Assembly: GCA_023150375.1 (NCBI GenBank)
Contig: JAKLLA010000015.1
Location: 1 to 64,000 of the forward strand
DNA: 64,000 nucleotides
Origin: Burkholderiaceae bacterium
Lineage (GTDB): Bacteria; Pseudomonadota; Gammaproteobacteria; Burkholderiales; Burkholderiaceae_C
Direction: 5' to 3'
Below are positions 19,426 through 28,538 of this stretch, piece after piece (the stretch's first letter is position 1; each line of letters opens with the position of its first letter). The notes beneath the pieces are model-generated. The model searched no databases and was not told where the DNA came from. It was given only the letters and a program-made list of their open reading frames with translations. The position numbers and the translations under genes are program-made.

Positions 19426-20415
19426 ATGTGGATCGGTACCTTGTTCGCCCTGGCCGCCGGCCTGATGTGGGGCCTGGTGTTCGTCGGCCCGCTGCTGCTG
19501 CCCGAGTACCCGGCAGCCTACCAGTCCTTCGGACGCTACCTGGCCTTCGGGCTGATCGCGCTGCCGCTGGCCTGGCTGGACCGCGCCCGCCTGCGCGAAC
19601 TCGGCCGCCGTGACTGGCTGGCGGCGCTGGAACTGGCGCTGGTGGGCAACATCGTCTATTACCTCTTCCTGGCATCGGCGATCCAGCGCGCCGGCGGACC
19701 GCTGCCGACGATGATCATCGGTACCCTGCCGGTGGTGATCGCGCTGGTGTCGAACCGGCGCGATGCGGCGCGCGACGGCCGCCTGCCCTGGGTGCGGCTG
19801 CTGCCCCCGCTGCTGCTCATCGCGGCGGGCATCGGGCTGGTCAACCAGGTCGAACTGGCGGCGCTGCGGCGCGATCCGGCCGCCGATGCCGGCCGCTACG
19901 CCCTGGGGGCGCTGCTGGCCGTCGGGGCGGTGGTCTGCTGGACCTGGTACCCGATCCGCAATGCCGACTGGCTGCGTGCCCACCCCGGTCGCAGTCCGCG
20001 CACCTGGGCCACCGCCCAGGGGCTGGCGACGCTGCCGCTGGCCCTGCTCGGTGCGGCCGTCACGCTGGGCGTCATGGCCCTGTCGGAGGCACCGCGCGGC
20101 GCCGACGGTCTGCCCTTCGCGCTGCCGCTGGGACCGCGCCCGCTTGCCTTCGTCGGCCTGATGGCGGCGATCGGTCTGCTGGCCTCCTGGCTGGGCACGC
20201 TGTGCTGGAACGAGGCCAGCCAGCGCCTGCCCACCACGGTGGTGGGGCAGCTGATCGTCTTCGAGACCCTGGCGGCACTGGGCTACGCCTTTGCGCTGCG
20301 CGGAGCCTGGCCCGCGCCGGCCACGCTGGCCGGTGTGGCCCTGCTGGTGGTGGGTGTGCTGGCTGCGCTGCGGGCCCGTCCCGAGCCGCTGGCGGCACAG
20401 GCCCATCCGGACTGA
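19426..20415 (+). CDS. EamA/DMT-family transporter
   Basis: 329 residues with ten predicted membrane segments in two EamA halves, starting MWIGTLFALAAGLMWGLVFV and ending WPAPATLAGVALLVVGVLAAL. Drug/metabolite transporters export small metabolites; the substrate cannot be inferred. The frame is open to 19381, but the ATG at 19426 places the first TM at the N-terminus. It is divergent from the DUF6600 gene, with 128 bases between starts, and is followed by the carbonic anhydrase gene. Confidence 0.87.
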   Translation: MWIGTLFALAAGLMWGLVFVGPLLLPEYPAAYQSFGRYLAFGLIALPLAWLDRARLRELGRRDWLAALELALVGNIVYYLFLASAIQRAGGPLPTMIIGTLPVVIALVSNRRDAARDGRLPWVRLLPPLLLIAAGIGLVNQVELAALRRDPAADAGRYALGALLAVGAVVCWTWYPIRNADWLRAHPGRSPRTWATAQGLATLPLALLGAAVTLGVMALSEAPRGADGLPFALPLGPRPLAFVGLMAAIGLLASWLGTLCWNEASQRLPTTVVGQLIVFETLAALGYAFALRGAWPAPATLAGVALLVVGVLAALRARPEPLAAQAHPD

Positions 20416-20545
20416 ATCCGGGTTCGCGGGTCACCTGGCGCCCGGGCCGGCCTTCAAGTCGATCGGCCGGGCGCCGAAAACGGGCAGGCGTGGCCGCCCC
20501 GCTTCTGCGGGCGCAGCGACGCTGCAGTTCCTGGAGTGCCCTCCG

Positions 20546-21616
20546 ATGAGAGTCCCCCCTGTCCCCCGCCTTGCCGCCCCCTGCCTGCTCGCCGCCCTGG
20601 CGGCGGGCCTGGTGCTGCCGACGGATCTGTACGCCAGCGAGGCCGCAGCGGGCAGCGGCCATGCCCAGGGCACGCACCGCGCCCGCCCGGCCGCTGCGCC
20701 TGCCGCCGCTGCGGCCGCGGGCGACGAGGCGGTGCGCCTCGAGCAGTTGCGCGAACGGCTCGAGGCACGGCTGTCGGAGACAGGCTCGCGCGGCGCCGCG
20801 CCCGGCGTGCTGCGCGTGACGGCGCCGGCGGTGCCGCCGAAGGCGCACCCGGCGCCGCGTCGCACGCCTGCGCGGTCGAAGCCCGCCGCCCCCGCCGATG
20901 CCCACGCGGCCAGCGCGCCCGCGGCCCACGCAGCCGCTCACGCGCCGCACTGGTCCTACGCCGGCGAAGGAGCGCCGGGTCAATGGGCGGCGCTGAAACC
21001 CGAGTTCGCCACCTGCGGCCTGGGCCAGCGGCAGAGCCCCATCGACATCCGTGGCGGCATCCGGGTGGACCTCGAGCCGATCCGCTTCGACTACCGCCCC
21101 TCGTCCTTCAGCGTGATCGACAACGGCCACACCGTGCAGGCCAATGTGTCCGGCGCCAACAGCCTCGAGGTGGGCGGGCGTCGCTACGACCTGCTGCAGT
21201 TCCATTTCCACCGGCCGTCGGAGGAGCGCATCGAGGGGCGCCAGTACGAGATGTCGATGCACCTGGTGCATCGCGATCCCGAGGGGCGCCTGGCGGTGGT
21301 GGCGGTGCTGCTCGAACAGGGGCCGGCCCATCCGGCCGTGCAGCTGGTCTGGAACAGCCTGCCCCTCGAGCGGCACCAGGAGCAGGCCGCGCCGCTGCCG
21401 CTGGATCTGAACCTGCTGCTGCCGCAGGATCGCCGCTACTTCACCTACATGGGTTCGCTCACCACCCCGCCCTGCAGCGAGGGCGTGCTCTGGATGGTGC
21501 TCAAGCAGCCAGTCGCGCTGTCGCCGCAGCAGCTGGCCGTCTTCGCCCGGCTCTATCCCATGAATGCCCGGCCGGTGCAGCCGCTGGCAGGCCGGCTGAT
21601 CAAGGAGTCGAACTGA
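20546..21616 (+). CDS. Periplasmic alpha-carbonic anhydrase
   Basis: 356 residues. A signal peptide (about 1-30) is followed by an Ala/Pro/His-rich linker with a short coiled coil (about 40-130) and then the alpha-CA domain from HWSYAGEGAPGQWAAL. Zinc ligands are the two His of QFHFHRPSE and the His of MHLVH. The substrate pocket Thr pair is in GSLTTPPCSEGVLW. It hydrates CO2 to bicarbonate in the periplasm. The N-terminal linker, about 100 residues, is unusually long for this family. A Rho-independent terminator lies about 105 bases after the stop. Confidence 0.92.
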   Translation: MRVPPVPRLAAPCLLAALAAGLVLPTDLYASEAAAGSGHAQGTHRARPAAAPAAAAAAGDEAVRLEQLRERLEARLSETGSRGAAPGVLRVTAPAVPPKAHPAPRRTPARSKPAAPADAHAASAPAAHAAAHAPHWSYAGEGAPGQWAALKPEFATCGLGQRQSPIDIRGGIRVDLEPIRFDYRPSSFSVIDNGHTVQANVSGANSLEVGGRRYDLLQFHFHRPSEERIEGRQYEMSMHLVHRDPEGRLAVVAVLLEQGPAHPAVQLVWNSLPLERHQEQAAPLPLDLNLLLPQDRRYFTYMGSLTTPPCSEGVLWMVLKQPVALSPQQLAVFARLYPMNARPVQPLAGRLIKESN

Positions 21617-21720
21617 TCGCCCGGGCGATCGCAGTCGTCTGCACACCACAGTTCACCCGAAGACCGGGGCCCCGCGGGCACGGGTGGTCTGTGCGAGACT
21701 TCCGTCACACCCCCTTGTTC

Positions 21721-21745
21721 AGGGTCGCGTCGCGCGGCCCTTTTT
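21721..21745 (+). terminator. Rho-independent terminator after the carbonic anhydrase gene
   Basis: AGGGTCGCG-TCG-CGCGGCCCT forms a 9-bp stem with one G-U pair and a 3-base loop, followed directly by a run of five to six T. It is the only textbook intrinsic terminator I found in this window and would insulate the dcw promoter from upstream transcription. Confidence 0.85.
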
Positions 21746-21830
21746 CATTGGCGGCAGAAGCGGCGCGCGCCGGTCGCGTCCGCATCTCAAGCGGCACTTC
21801 CACACAGCCACGCAAGTCCTTCATTCATAA

Positions 21831-21846
21831 CGACTTTTCCAAGTCG
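21831..21846 (+). promoter_or_regulatory. Small palindrome upstream of mraZ
   Basis: CGACTT-TTCC-AAGTCG is a perfect 6-bp inverted repeat with a 4-base spacer, in the AT-richer 200 bp between the terminator and the mraZ promoter. It could be an operator or an mRNA hairpin of a more distal promoter. Nothing else recognisable lies between 21746 and 21908. Confidence 0.35.
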
Positions 21847-21908
21847 CGAACGATCCTCTGCGGCTATCGTAAGTGCTTGATTTCATTGGCAATTTCTCAC
21901 GACTCGCC

Positions 21909-21938
21909 TTGACCCTCGAAGTTTTTCTCCGCTACAGT
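21909..21938 (+). promoter_or_regulatory. Sigma70 promoter of the dcw cluster (Pmra)
   Basis: TTGACC (-35, 5 of 6) is separated by 18 bases from TACAGT (-10, 4 of 6), predicting a start near 21945, about 22 bases before the GTG chosen for mraZ. The MraZ box array begins inside the -10 and continues downstream, the expected geometry for autorepression. Confidence 0.7.
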
Positions 21939-21972
21939 GGGTGAACGTGTCGTTTCGTGGGTTTTTGTGGCT
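21938..21972 (+). promoter_or_regulatory. MraZ operator: four 10-bp-spaced TGGGN-type boxes
   Basis: TGGGT (21938-42), TGTCG (21948-52), TGGGT (21958-62) and TGGCT (21968-72) are each separated by exactly 5 bases. MraZ is known to bind TGGGN direct repeats with 5-base spacers upstream of mraZ. Two boxes match fully and two are degenerate. The array overlaps the -10 element and the mraZ start codon. Confidence 0.8.
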
Positions 21973-22407
21973 GACTTTCACTTCCAGGGTACTTCGGCGC
22001 TAGCGCTGGACGCCAAGGGGCGGTTGACCGTCCCTGCGCGCCATCGCGAGCTGCTCGCGTCCCTGGCGGGCGGACAGCTCACGCTGACCAAGCACCCCGA
22101 GGGTTGCCTGATGGTGTTTCCGCGTCCGGTCTGGGAGGGTTTCCGCGCCAAGGTGGAGGCCCTGCCGCTGTCGGCCGCAGGCTGGAAGCGCATCTTCCTG
22201 GGCAGCGCGATGGACGTGGAGATCGACAGCGGCTCGCGCGTACTGGTCTCGCCCGAGCTGCGCGCGGCCGCCGGCCTGGACCACGACGTGCTGCTGATCG
22301 GCATGGGCAACCACCTCGAGCTCTGGGACGCGCAGCGCTACGCCGCGGCCGAGGCCAAGGTGCTCGAGCAGCCCATGCCGGAAGTGCTGCAGGACTTCAC
22401 CTTCTAG
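21967..22407 (+). CDS. mraZ: Transcriptional regulator MraZ
   Basis: 146 residues from a GTG at 21967, with two SpoVT/AbrB-like half domains: [20 protein letters not shown] near the N-terminus and [19 protein letters not shown] in the second. MraZ forms rings and represses its own promoter and the dcw operon. The frame is open to a GTG at 21937, but that codon lies in the -10 region, so transcripts would start after it. No clear Shine-Dalgarno precedes either start. rsmH begins 5 bases after the stop. Confidence 0.92.
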   Translation: MADFHFQGTSALALDAKGRLTVPARHRELLASLAGGQLTLTKHPEGCLMVFPRPVWEGFRAKVEALPLSAAGWKRIFLGSAMDVEIDSGSRVLVSPELRAAAGLDHDVLLIGMGNHLELWDAQRYAAAEAKVLEQPMPEVLQDFTF

Positions 22408-22412
22408 CCGCC

Positions 22413-23399
22413 ATGGACGCCGCGCAGACTCCTTGGCAGCACCGGACGGTCCTGCTGCACGAGGCGGTGGACGCTTTGGTCCAGCGCCCCGACGGCCTGT
22501 ACGTGGACGGCACCTACGGGCGCGGCGGCCACAGCCGGCTGCTGCTCGGGCGGCTCGGCCCCGCCGGTCGCCTGATCGCGCTGGACCGCGATCCGGAGGC
22601 CGTGGCCGACGCCACGAGCGGCCCGCAGCGCATCGACGATGCGCGCTTCTCGATCCGGCACTGCCGCTACGCCGAGTTCCCGGCGGTGCTGGACGACGCG
22701 GGCCTCGGACTCATCGACGGCCTGCTGCTCGACATCGGGGTGTCCTCGCCCCAGATCGACAACCCCGAGCGCGGGTTCAGCTTCCGCTTCGACGGTCCGC
22801 TGGACATGCGCATGGATCCCACCCGCGGTGAAAGCGCGGCCCAGTTTCTTGAAGGCGCCAGCGAGCGGCGCATCGCGGAGGTGTTGCGTGATCTCGGAGA
22901 AGAACGGTTTGCTGCTGCGATTGCAAAGGCGCTTGTCGCTCGCCGCGAAGCTGGGGCTCCAGTACGGCGCACCGCCGAGCTTGCCGAGGTCGTGGCTCGC
23001 GCGGTCAAGACCCGCGAGCGCGGCCAGGACCCTGCAACGCGCACGTTTCAGGCTCTACGGATTCTCGTCAACGCTGAACTCGAGGAGCTCGAACAGGGCC
23101 TGAACGCGGCGCTGCGGCGCCTCGCACCGGGAGGGCGGCTGGTGGTGATCAGCTTCCATTCGCTGGAGGACCGCATCGTCAAGACCTTCATCCAGCGCCA
23201 TGCGCGCACGCCCTACGACCGGCGCATGCCGCTGGCCGTGGGCGCGCCGCCGCTGCTGCGCGAGGTGGCCCGCATCAAGCCGGGCGAGGCCGAGGTGGCG
23301 GCCAACCCGCGTGCGCGCTCGGCGATCCTGCGCGTGGCCGAGCGCAGCGACGCGCCGCTGCCCGAGCTGCCGCAGGCCGGCGCCAGGAGGCGGGCATGA
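22413..23399 (+). CDS. rsmH: 16S rRNA (cytosine-1402-N4)-methyltransferase RsmH
   Basis: 328 residues, starting [23 protein letters not shown]-binding motif [12 protein letters not shown], catalytic-region [13 protein letters not shown], and [18 protein letters not shown] are typical of MraW/RsmH. It methylates C1402 in the ribosomal P site. A stretch of about 250 bases in the middle (about 22830-23085) uses many A/T-ending codons (TTT, CTT, GAA, GCT, GCA, ATT, GTA), unlike the rest of the gene and its neighbours, although the protein is intact. ftsL overlaps its stop by 4 bases. Confidence 0.96.
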   Translation: MDAAQTPWQHRTVLLHEAVDALVQRPDGLYVDGTYGRGGHSRLLLGRLGPAGRLIALDRDPEAVADATSGPQRIDDARFSIRHCRYAEFPAVLDDAGLGLIDGLLLDIGVSSPQIDNPERGFSFRFDGPLDMRMDPTRGESAAQFLEGASERRIAEVLRDLGEERFAAAIAKALVARREAGAPVRRTAELAEVVARAVKTRERGQDPATRTFQALRILVNAELEELEQGLNAALRRLAPGGRLVVISFHSLEDRIVKTFIQRHARTPYDRRMPLAVGAPPLLREVARIKPGEAEVAANPRARSAILRVAERSDAPLPELPQAGARRRA

Positions 23400-23710
23400 C
23401 GCGCCTGAACCTGCTGCTGCTCGGCGCGCTGGTGGTCAGTGCGCTCTACCTGGTGCAGACCACCTACGAGTCCCGGCGTCTGTACGCGCAGCTCGAGCGC
23501 GCGCGCAACGCCGCGCATCAACTGGACATCGAGGCCGAGGGCCTGGACGTGGCCCGCCGCGCGCACGCCACCAGCCTGCGCGTCGAACAGGTCGCCCGGG
23601 AAGAGCTGCGCATGCGCGGGGCCACGCCGGCCCATACCGAATATGTGCCCGATCCGGCCCAGGGCGCGGCGGCCGGCGCGGGCCACCCGAGTGCGGGAGG
23701 CGCGCCGTGA
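23396..23710 (+). CDS. ftsL: Cell division protein FtsL
   Basis: 104 residues: short cytoplasmic start MTRLN, one TM (about 5-22) and a periplasmic leucine-zipper-like coiled coil (about 25-75, with [20 protein letters not shown]), the FtsL pattern. It forms the FtsQLB complex that activates septal PBP3-FtsW. It overlaps both rsmH (ATGA) and ftsI (GTGA). The C-terminal 20 residues are low complexity. Confidence 0.9.
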   Translation: MTRLNLLLLGALVVSALYLVQTTYESRRLYAQLERARNAAHQLDIEAEGLDVARRAHATSLRVEQVAREELRMRGATPAHTEYVPDPAQGAAAGAGHPSAGGAP

Positions 23711-25551
23711 TCGCCCGCTGGCTGGCACCGCTGCGCAAGCGCCTGGAGGGCCTGTCGGCTCGCCGGGCCGGCGCGCGCCGGCGCGAGCGCGTGCCTGTCA
23801 ACGAACCGCAGCCGCCGCGCTACGCCACCAGCCCGCTGCTGGCGGCCAGGACGCCGCCGCTGCGCTCGCGCCTGCTGGTGCTGGGCCTGGGGCTGGGCTT
23901 CGCGGTGCTGGCCGGTCGCGCCATCTATGTGCAGGTGATCGGCGCGGACTTCTTCCAGAAGCAGGGCGAGACCCGCTACGGCCACACCTTCTCGCTGCAG
24001 GCCAGCCGCGGGCGCATCGTCGACCGCAATGGCCAGATCCTGGCCGCCAGCGTGCCCGCTCCGTCGGTGTTCGCGGTGCCGCGCGAGGCTGCGAAGCTCG
24101 ATGCCACGCGCCGGCGCGAGCTGGCCCGGCTGCTCGGTCTGCCGCTGGCGGATCTGGAGCGGCGCCTGGCGGGCAAGGGCGGCTTCGTCTGGCTGCGCCG
24201 CCAGGTCGACGAGGTCGTGGCCGCACAGGTCAAGGCGATGGGCCTGACCGGCGTGTACGTGCAGCGCGAGTTCCGCCGCCAGTACCCCGAGGGCGAATCG
24301 GCCGCGCATGTGGTGGGCTTCACCAACATCGAGGAGCGCGGGCTCGAAGGCGTCGAACTGGCCTTCCAGCGCGATCTGCAGGGCCGTGCCGGCACACGCA
24401 GCGTGGTGCGCGACCGGCTCGGCCGCGTGGTCGAGGACGTCGGCGAGATGGTCGATGCCGAGGATGGCCGCGACATCGCGCTGGCCATCGACTCGAAGAT
24501 CCAGTTCTATGCCTACCAGCGCGTGCGCGACGCGGTGGCCGAGCACCGGGCCAAGTCCGGCAGCGTGGTGGTGCTCGACGCCCAGAGCGGCGAGGTGCTC
24601 GCGCTGGCCAACTTCCCGAGCTACGTGCCCGGCGAGCGTGCCGCCATGCGCGGCCCCCAGCTGCGCAACCGCGCGGTCACCGACACCTTCGAGCCCGGCT
24701 CGACGATGAAGCCCTTCATCGCCGCGCTGGCGCTGCAGAGCGGGCGGGTGCGGCCCGAGACGGTGATCCAGACCGCCCCGGGGCGCATCACGATCACCGG
24801 CTCGACCATCCACGATGCGCACCCGCACGGCGCGCTGACCGTCGAGCAGGTGATCCAGAAGTCCAGCAACGTCGGCACCGTCAAGATGGCGATGCAGATG
24901 CAGCCGCGCGAGATGTGGGAGCTGTACCGCGAGCTGGGCTTCGGCCAGAAGCCGCAGCTGCCTTTCCCGGGCATGGCGTCCGGCCGCCTGCGGCCCTACA
25001 AGAGCTGGCGGCCGATCGAGCAGGCGACGATGAGCTACGGCTACGGTCTGTCGACCTCGCTGTTCCAGCTCGCGCGCGCCTACACCGTGTTCGCACGCGA
25101 CGGCGAACTGGCCACGCCGACCCTGCTGCGGGTCGACCAGCCGCAGGCGGGTACGCCGGTGTTCACCCCGGAGGTGGCCCGCTCGGTGCGGCACATGCTG
25201 CAGATGGCCGCCGGCCAGGGGGGCACGGCGCCGAAGGCGCAGGCCATCGGCTACTCGGTGGGTGGCAAGACCGGCACCGCGCGCAAGCAGGAGGGGGGCA
25301 GCTACGCCGGCAACAAGTACCGCGCCTGGTTCGTCGGGCTCGCGCCGGTGAGCGCGCCGCGCGTGGTGGTGGCGGTGATGGTCGACGAGCCCGGCAACGG
25401 GCGCTATTTCGGCGGCGACGTGGCTGCGCCGGTGTTCAGCGCGGTGGTGCAGCGCAGCCTGCAGATCCTCGGCGTGCCGCCGGACATGCCGGTGCAGCCG
25501 CAGATCGTCGCGCGCGCTCAGGCCGTGCCGGCCGAACAGGAGTCCTTCTGA
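23707..25551 (+). CDS. ftsI: Septal transpeptidase PBP3/FtsI
   Basis: 614 residues from the GTG at 23707, chosen because it overlaps the ftsL stop by 4 bases. A basic cytoplasmic N-terminus of about 55 residues precedes the TM (about 57-78) and the PBP dimer domain beginning RGRIVDRNGQILAAS. The transpeptidase domain has SxxK EPGSTMKPF, SxN SSN (KSSNVGTVK) and KTG GGKTGTARK. It crosslinks septal peptidoglycan with FtsW. Its TGA overlaps the murEF ATG by one base. Confidence 0.96.
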   Translation: MIARWLAPLRKRLEGLSARRAGARRRERVPVNEPQPPRYATSPLLAARTPPLRSRLLVLGLGLGFAVLAGRAIYVQVIGADFFQKQGETRYGHTFSLQASRGRIVDRNGQILAASVPAPSVFAVPREAAKLDATRRRELARLLGLPLADLERRLAGKGGFVWLRRQVDEVVAAQVKAMGLTGVYVQREFRRQYPEGESAAHVVGFTNIEERGLEGVELAFQRDLQGRAGTRSVVRDRLGRVVEDVGEMVDAEDGRDIALAIDSKIQFYAYQRVRDAVAEHRAKSGSVVVLDAQSGEVLALANFPSYVPGERAAMRGPQLRNRAVTDTFEPGSTMKPFIAALALQSGRVRPETVIQTAPGRITITGSTIHDAHPHGALTVEQVIQKSSNVGTVKMAMQMQPREMWELYRELGFGQKPQLPFPGMASGRLRPYKSWRPIEQATMSYGYGLSTSLFQLARAYTVFARDGELATPTLLRVDQPQAGTPVFTPEVARSVRHMLQMAAGQGGTAPKAQAIGYSVGGKTGTARKQEGGSYAGNKYRAWFVGLAPVSAPRVVVAVMVDEPGNGRYFGGDVAAPVFSAVVQRSLQILGVPPDMPVQPQIVARAQAVPAEQESF

Positions 25552-28538
25552 TGGCCGCCCCCAAGAGGCTTGCCGACGTGGCTGCCGCACTCGACTGGCT
25601 GCGCGCATGCGCGGCCCGCGCTGCGCAGCTGCAGACCGACAGCCGCCGCGTGGCGCCGGGCGACGTCTTCATCGCCTGGCCGGGCTACGCCCAGGACGGC
25701 CGGGCGTTCGTCGGCGCGGCGCTGGCCGCCGGCGCCTCGGCCTGTCTGGTCGAGGCCGAGGCGGTCGAGGCCTTCGGCTTCGACGACGATCGCATCGCGG
25801 CCCTGCCGGGCCTGAAGGCGGCCACCGGCGCGATCGCCGACGCCTGGTACGGCGCGCCCTCCGCGCGACTGAGCCTGGTGGCCAGCACCGGCACCAACGG
25901 CAAGACCTCGACGGCCTGGTGGATGGCCCAGGCGCTCAGCCTGGCCGGGCGCCGCTGCGGCGTGATCGGCACCCTGGGCGTGGGCGAGCCGCCGACGCGG
26001 CTGCGCCCGCAGGCGCAGGTGCAGGCCACCGGCCTGACCACGCCGGACCCGATCACGCTGCACCGCAGCCTGCGCGCCTTCGAGCAGGCCGGATTTGCCG
26101 CCTGCGCGCTGGAAGCCTCGTCGATCGGCGTGGTCGAGCAGCGCCTGGCGGCCGCGCGCATCGAGGTCGCGCTGTTCACCAACTTCACGCCCGACCACCT
26201 CGACTACCACGGCAGCATGCAGGCCTACTGGGCGGCCAAGCGGGCGCTGTTCGACTGGCCGGGGCTGCGCGCCGCGGTGGTCAACCTCGACGATGCCCAG
26301 GGCGCGGCGCTGGCCGCCGAACTGCAGCGCGAAGGTCGGCTGGACCTGTGGAGCTACAGCCGCCAGGACGGCACGCCGGCCCGGCTGCGCGCCGAGGCGC
26401 TGCACTACGAGGCGGGCGGGCTGGCCTTCACGCTGCTGGAGACCCGGGCGGACGGTTCGGTCGAGCGCGCCGAACTGGGCAGCCGGCTGATCGGCGCCTA
26501 CAACGTCAGCAACCTGCTGGCCGTGCTGGGCGGGCTGCGCGCCCTGGGCCTGCCGCTGGGGCAGGCGGCGGCGCTGGCGGCCGAATTCACGCCGGTGCCC
26601 GGCCGCATGGACCGGGTGCCCGAGCCGGTGGCCGACGCGGTGCGCCCTGCCGTGGCCCTGCCGCAGGTGGTGGTGGACTACGCCCACACGCCCGATGCGC
26701 TCGACCAGGCGCTGCAGGCGCTGCGGCCCTTCGCGCAGGCGCGCGGCGGCCGGCTGTGGGCGGTGTTCGGCTGCGGTGGCAACCGCGATGCCGGCAAGCG
26801 CCCGGTGATGGGACGCATCGCCAGCGAGCGTGCCGACGAGGTGATCGTCACCAGCGACAACCCGCGGCTGGAGCCGCCCGAGGCGATCGTCGCCCAGGTG
26901 GCCGCCGGCGCGCAGGGCCCGGCGCGCCTGCGCTGCATCGTCGACCGCGGCGAGGCCATTGCCCGGGCCCTGGCCGAGGCCGCGCCGGCCGACGTGCTGC
27001 TGCTGGCCGGCAAGGGCCACGAGGACTACCAGGACGTGGGCGGCGTGAAGCGCCCCTTCCTCGACGCTGCCGTGGCGGGTCAGGCGCTGCAGCGTCGCGC
27101 CGCACAGGCGACGCTGCCGGCGCTGGGCGAACTGCACCGCCTGCTGGCGGCCCGGCGGCCGCAGGCGCAATGCGTCGGCGACGCCACCGTGGCGCCGCTG
27201 CGCGTGCACAGCGACACGCGCAGCCTGCAGCCGGGCGACCTGTTCGTCGCGCTGCGCGGCGAGCGTTTCGATGCGGCCGACTTCCTGCCCCAGGCCCGCC
27301 ATGCCGGGGCGGTGGCCGCGCTGGCCGAGCGCGGCCTGGCCGAGGCCGGCCTGAGCGGCCTTGCGCTGCCCGATGCGCTGGACGGCCTGCAGCAGCTGGC
27401 GCTGGCCTGGCGGGCGAGCCTGACGCTGCCGCTGATCGGCGTGACCGGCAGCAACGGCAAGACCACGGTGACGCAGATGATCGCCTCGATCCTGCGGACC
27501 TGGTGCGGTGCGACCGCCCACGCCACCGCCGGCAACCTGAACAACCACATCGGCGTGCCGCTGACCGTGCTGGGCCTGCGTGCGAACCACCGGGCGGCGG
27601 TGATCGAGCTGGGCATGAACCACCCGGGCGAGATCGCCGTGCTGGCGGCCATCGCCCAGCCCACGGTGGCGCTGGTCAACAACGCCCAGCGCGAGCACCA
27701 GGAGTTCATGAAGACCGTCGAGGCGGTGGCGCGCGAGAACGGCGCGGCGATCACCGCGTTGCCGGCCGACGGCACCGCGGTGTTCCCGGCCGACGATGCC
27801 TACACGCCGCTGTGGCGCGCGCTGGCGGGGTCGCGCCGCGTGCTGACCTTCGCCCTGGACGATGCGGCGGCCGACCTGCGCGCCGAGGCGGCCTGGGCCG
27901 GGGACCACTGGGCCGTGCGCCTGCACAGCCCGGCGGGCGACGCCGCGCTGCGCCTGGCGGTGGCCGGGCGGCACAACGTGAAGAACGCGCTGGCCGCGGC
28001 GGCCTGTGCGCTGGCGGCGGGCTGTCCGCTGGACGACATCGTGCGCGGCCTGCAGGCCTTCACGCCGGTCAAGGGCCGCTCGCAGGTCGAACTGCTGCGC
28101 GCGCCGGGCGGCGATCTGACGCTGGTCGACGACAGCTACAACGCCAATCCCGACTCGGTGCGCGCGGCCATCGAGGTGCTGGCCGAGTTGCCCGCGCCGC
28201 GCTGGCTGCTGCTGGGCGACATGGGCGAGGTGGGCGACGAGGGCCCGGCCTTTCATGCCGAAGTCGGCGCCCTGGCGGCCCAGCGCGGCCTGGAGGTGCT
28301 CTGGTGCGCCGGCTCGCTGGCGCAGCATGCGGCGGCGGCCTGCGCGGCCGCGGGCGGCCCGACCGCGGTGCGGCACTTCGCCGACACCGCGGCGCTGCTG
28401 CGCGCCTTGCCCGAGGCCCCGGCCGCCCGGTCGGTGCTGGTGAAGGGATCGCGCTTCATGAAGATGGAACAGGTGGTCGCCGCGCTGCGCATGCGCGGCG
28501 CCGACGCCCCCCCGACAGGAGCGGCCCATGCTGGTTAG
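25551..28538 (+). CDS. murEF: Bifunctional MurE-MurF fusion ligase
   Basis: One 995-residue frame holds two complete Mur ligases. The MurE half (about 1-510) has P-loop GTNGKTS (114-120), DNPR (436-439), the motif for meso-diaminopimelate recognition, and KGHEDYQ (488-494). The MurF half (about 520-995) has P-loop GSNGKTT (633-639) and [10 protein letters not shown]. They add meso-DAP and then D-Ala-D-Ala to the UDP-MurNAc peptide. There is no stop or frameshift in the linker. MurE-MurF fusions are known in Bordetella and some other Burkholderiales. mraY starts 11 bases before the stop. Confidence 0.95.
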   Translation: MAAPKRLADVAAALDWLRACAARAAQLQTDSRRVAPGDVFIAWPGYAQDGRAFVGAALAAGASACLVEAEAVEAFGFDDDRIAALPGLKAATGAIADAWYGAPSARLSLVASTGTNGKTSTAWWMAQALSLAGRRCGVIGTLGVGEPPTRLRPQAQVQATGLTTPDPITLHRSLRAFEQAGFAACALEASSIGVVEQRLAAARIEVALFTNFTPDHLDYHGSMQAYWAAKRALFDWPGLRAAVVNLDDAQGAALAAELQREGRLDLWSYSRQDGTPARLRAEALHYEAGGLAFTLLETRADGSVERAELGSRLIGAYNVSNLLAVLGGLRALGLPLGQAAALAAEFTPVPGRMDRVPEPVADAVRPAVALPQVVVDYAHTPDALDQALQALRPFAQARGGRLWAVFGCGGNRDAGKRPVMGRIASERADEVIVTSDNPRLEPPEAIVAQVAAGAQGPARLRCIVDRGEAIARALAEAAPADVLLLAGKGHEDYQDVGGVKRPFLDAAVAGQALQRRAAQATLPALGELHRLLAARRPQAQCVGDATVAPLRVHSDTRSLQPGDLFVALRGERFDAADFLPQARHAGAVAALAERGLAEAGLSGLALPDALDGLQQLALAWRASLTLPLIGVTGSNGKTTVTQMIASILRTWCGATAHATAGNLNNHIGVPLTVLGLRANHRAAVIELGMNHPGEIAVLAAIAQPTVALVNNAQREHQEFMKTVEAVARENGAAITALPADGTAVFPADDAYTPLWRALAGSRRVLTFALDDAAADLRAEAAWAGDHWAVRLHSPAGDAALRLAVAGRHNVKNALAAAACALAAGCPLDDIVRGLQAFTPVKGRSQVELLRAPGGDLTLVDDSYNANPDSVRAAIEVLAELPAPRWLLLGDMGEVGDEGPAFHAEVGALAAQRGLEVLWCAGSLAQHAAAACAAAGGPTAVRHFADTAALLRALPEAPAARSVLVKGSRFMKMEQVVAALRMRGADAPPTGAAHAG

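Noticed and set aside
21937-21966. Earlier GTG start for mraZ
   Set aside because: That GTG lies within the -10 region of the best promoter, so it would not be in the mRNA; family proteins also begin nearer HFQG.
23439-25550. Upstream extension of the murEF frame to 1699 residues
   Set aside because: The extension overlaps ftsL and ftsI in another frame and reads as Arg/Ala-rich shadow. The ATG at 25551 overlaps the ftsI stop and gives the proper MurE N-terminus.
25518-28529. A 1003-residue open frame antisense to murEF
   Set aside because: Very high GC removes stop codons from the antisense frames. The translation is low-complexity (Gln/Arg/His-rich), matches no family, and murEF on the other strand is certain.
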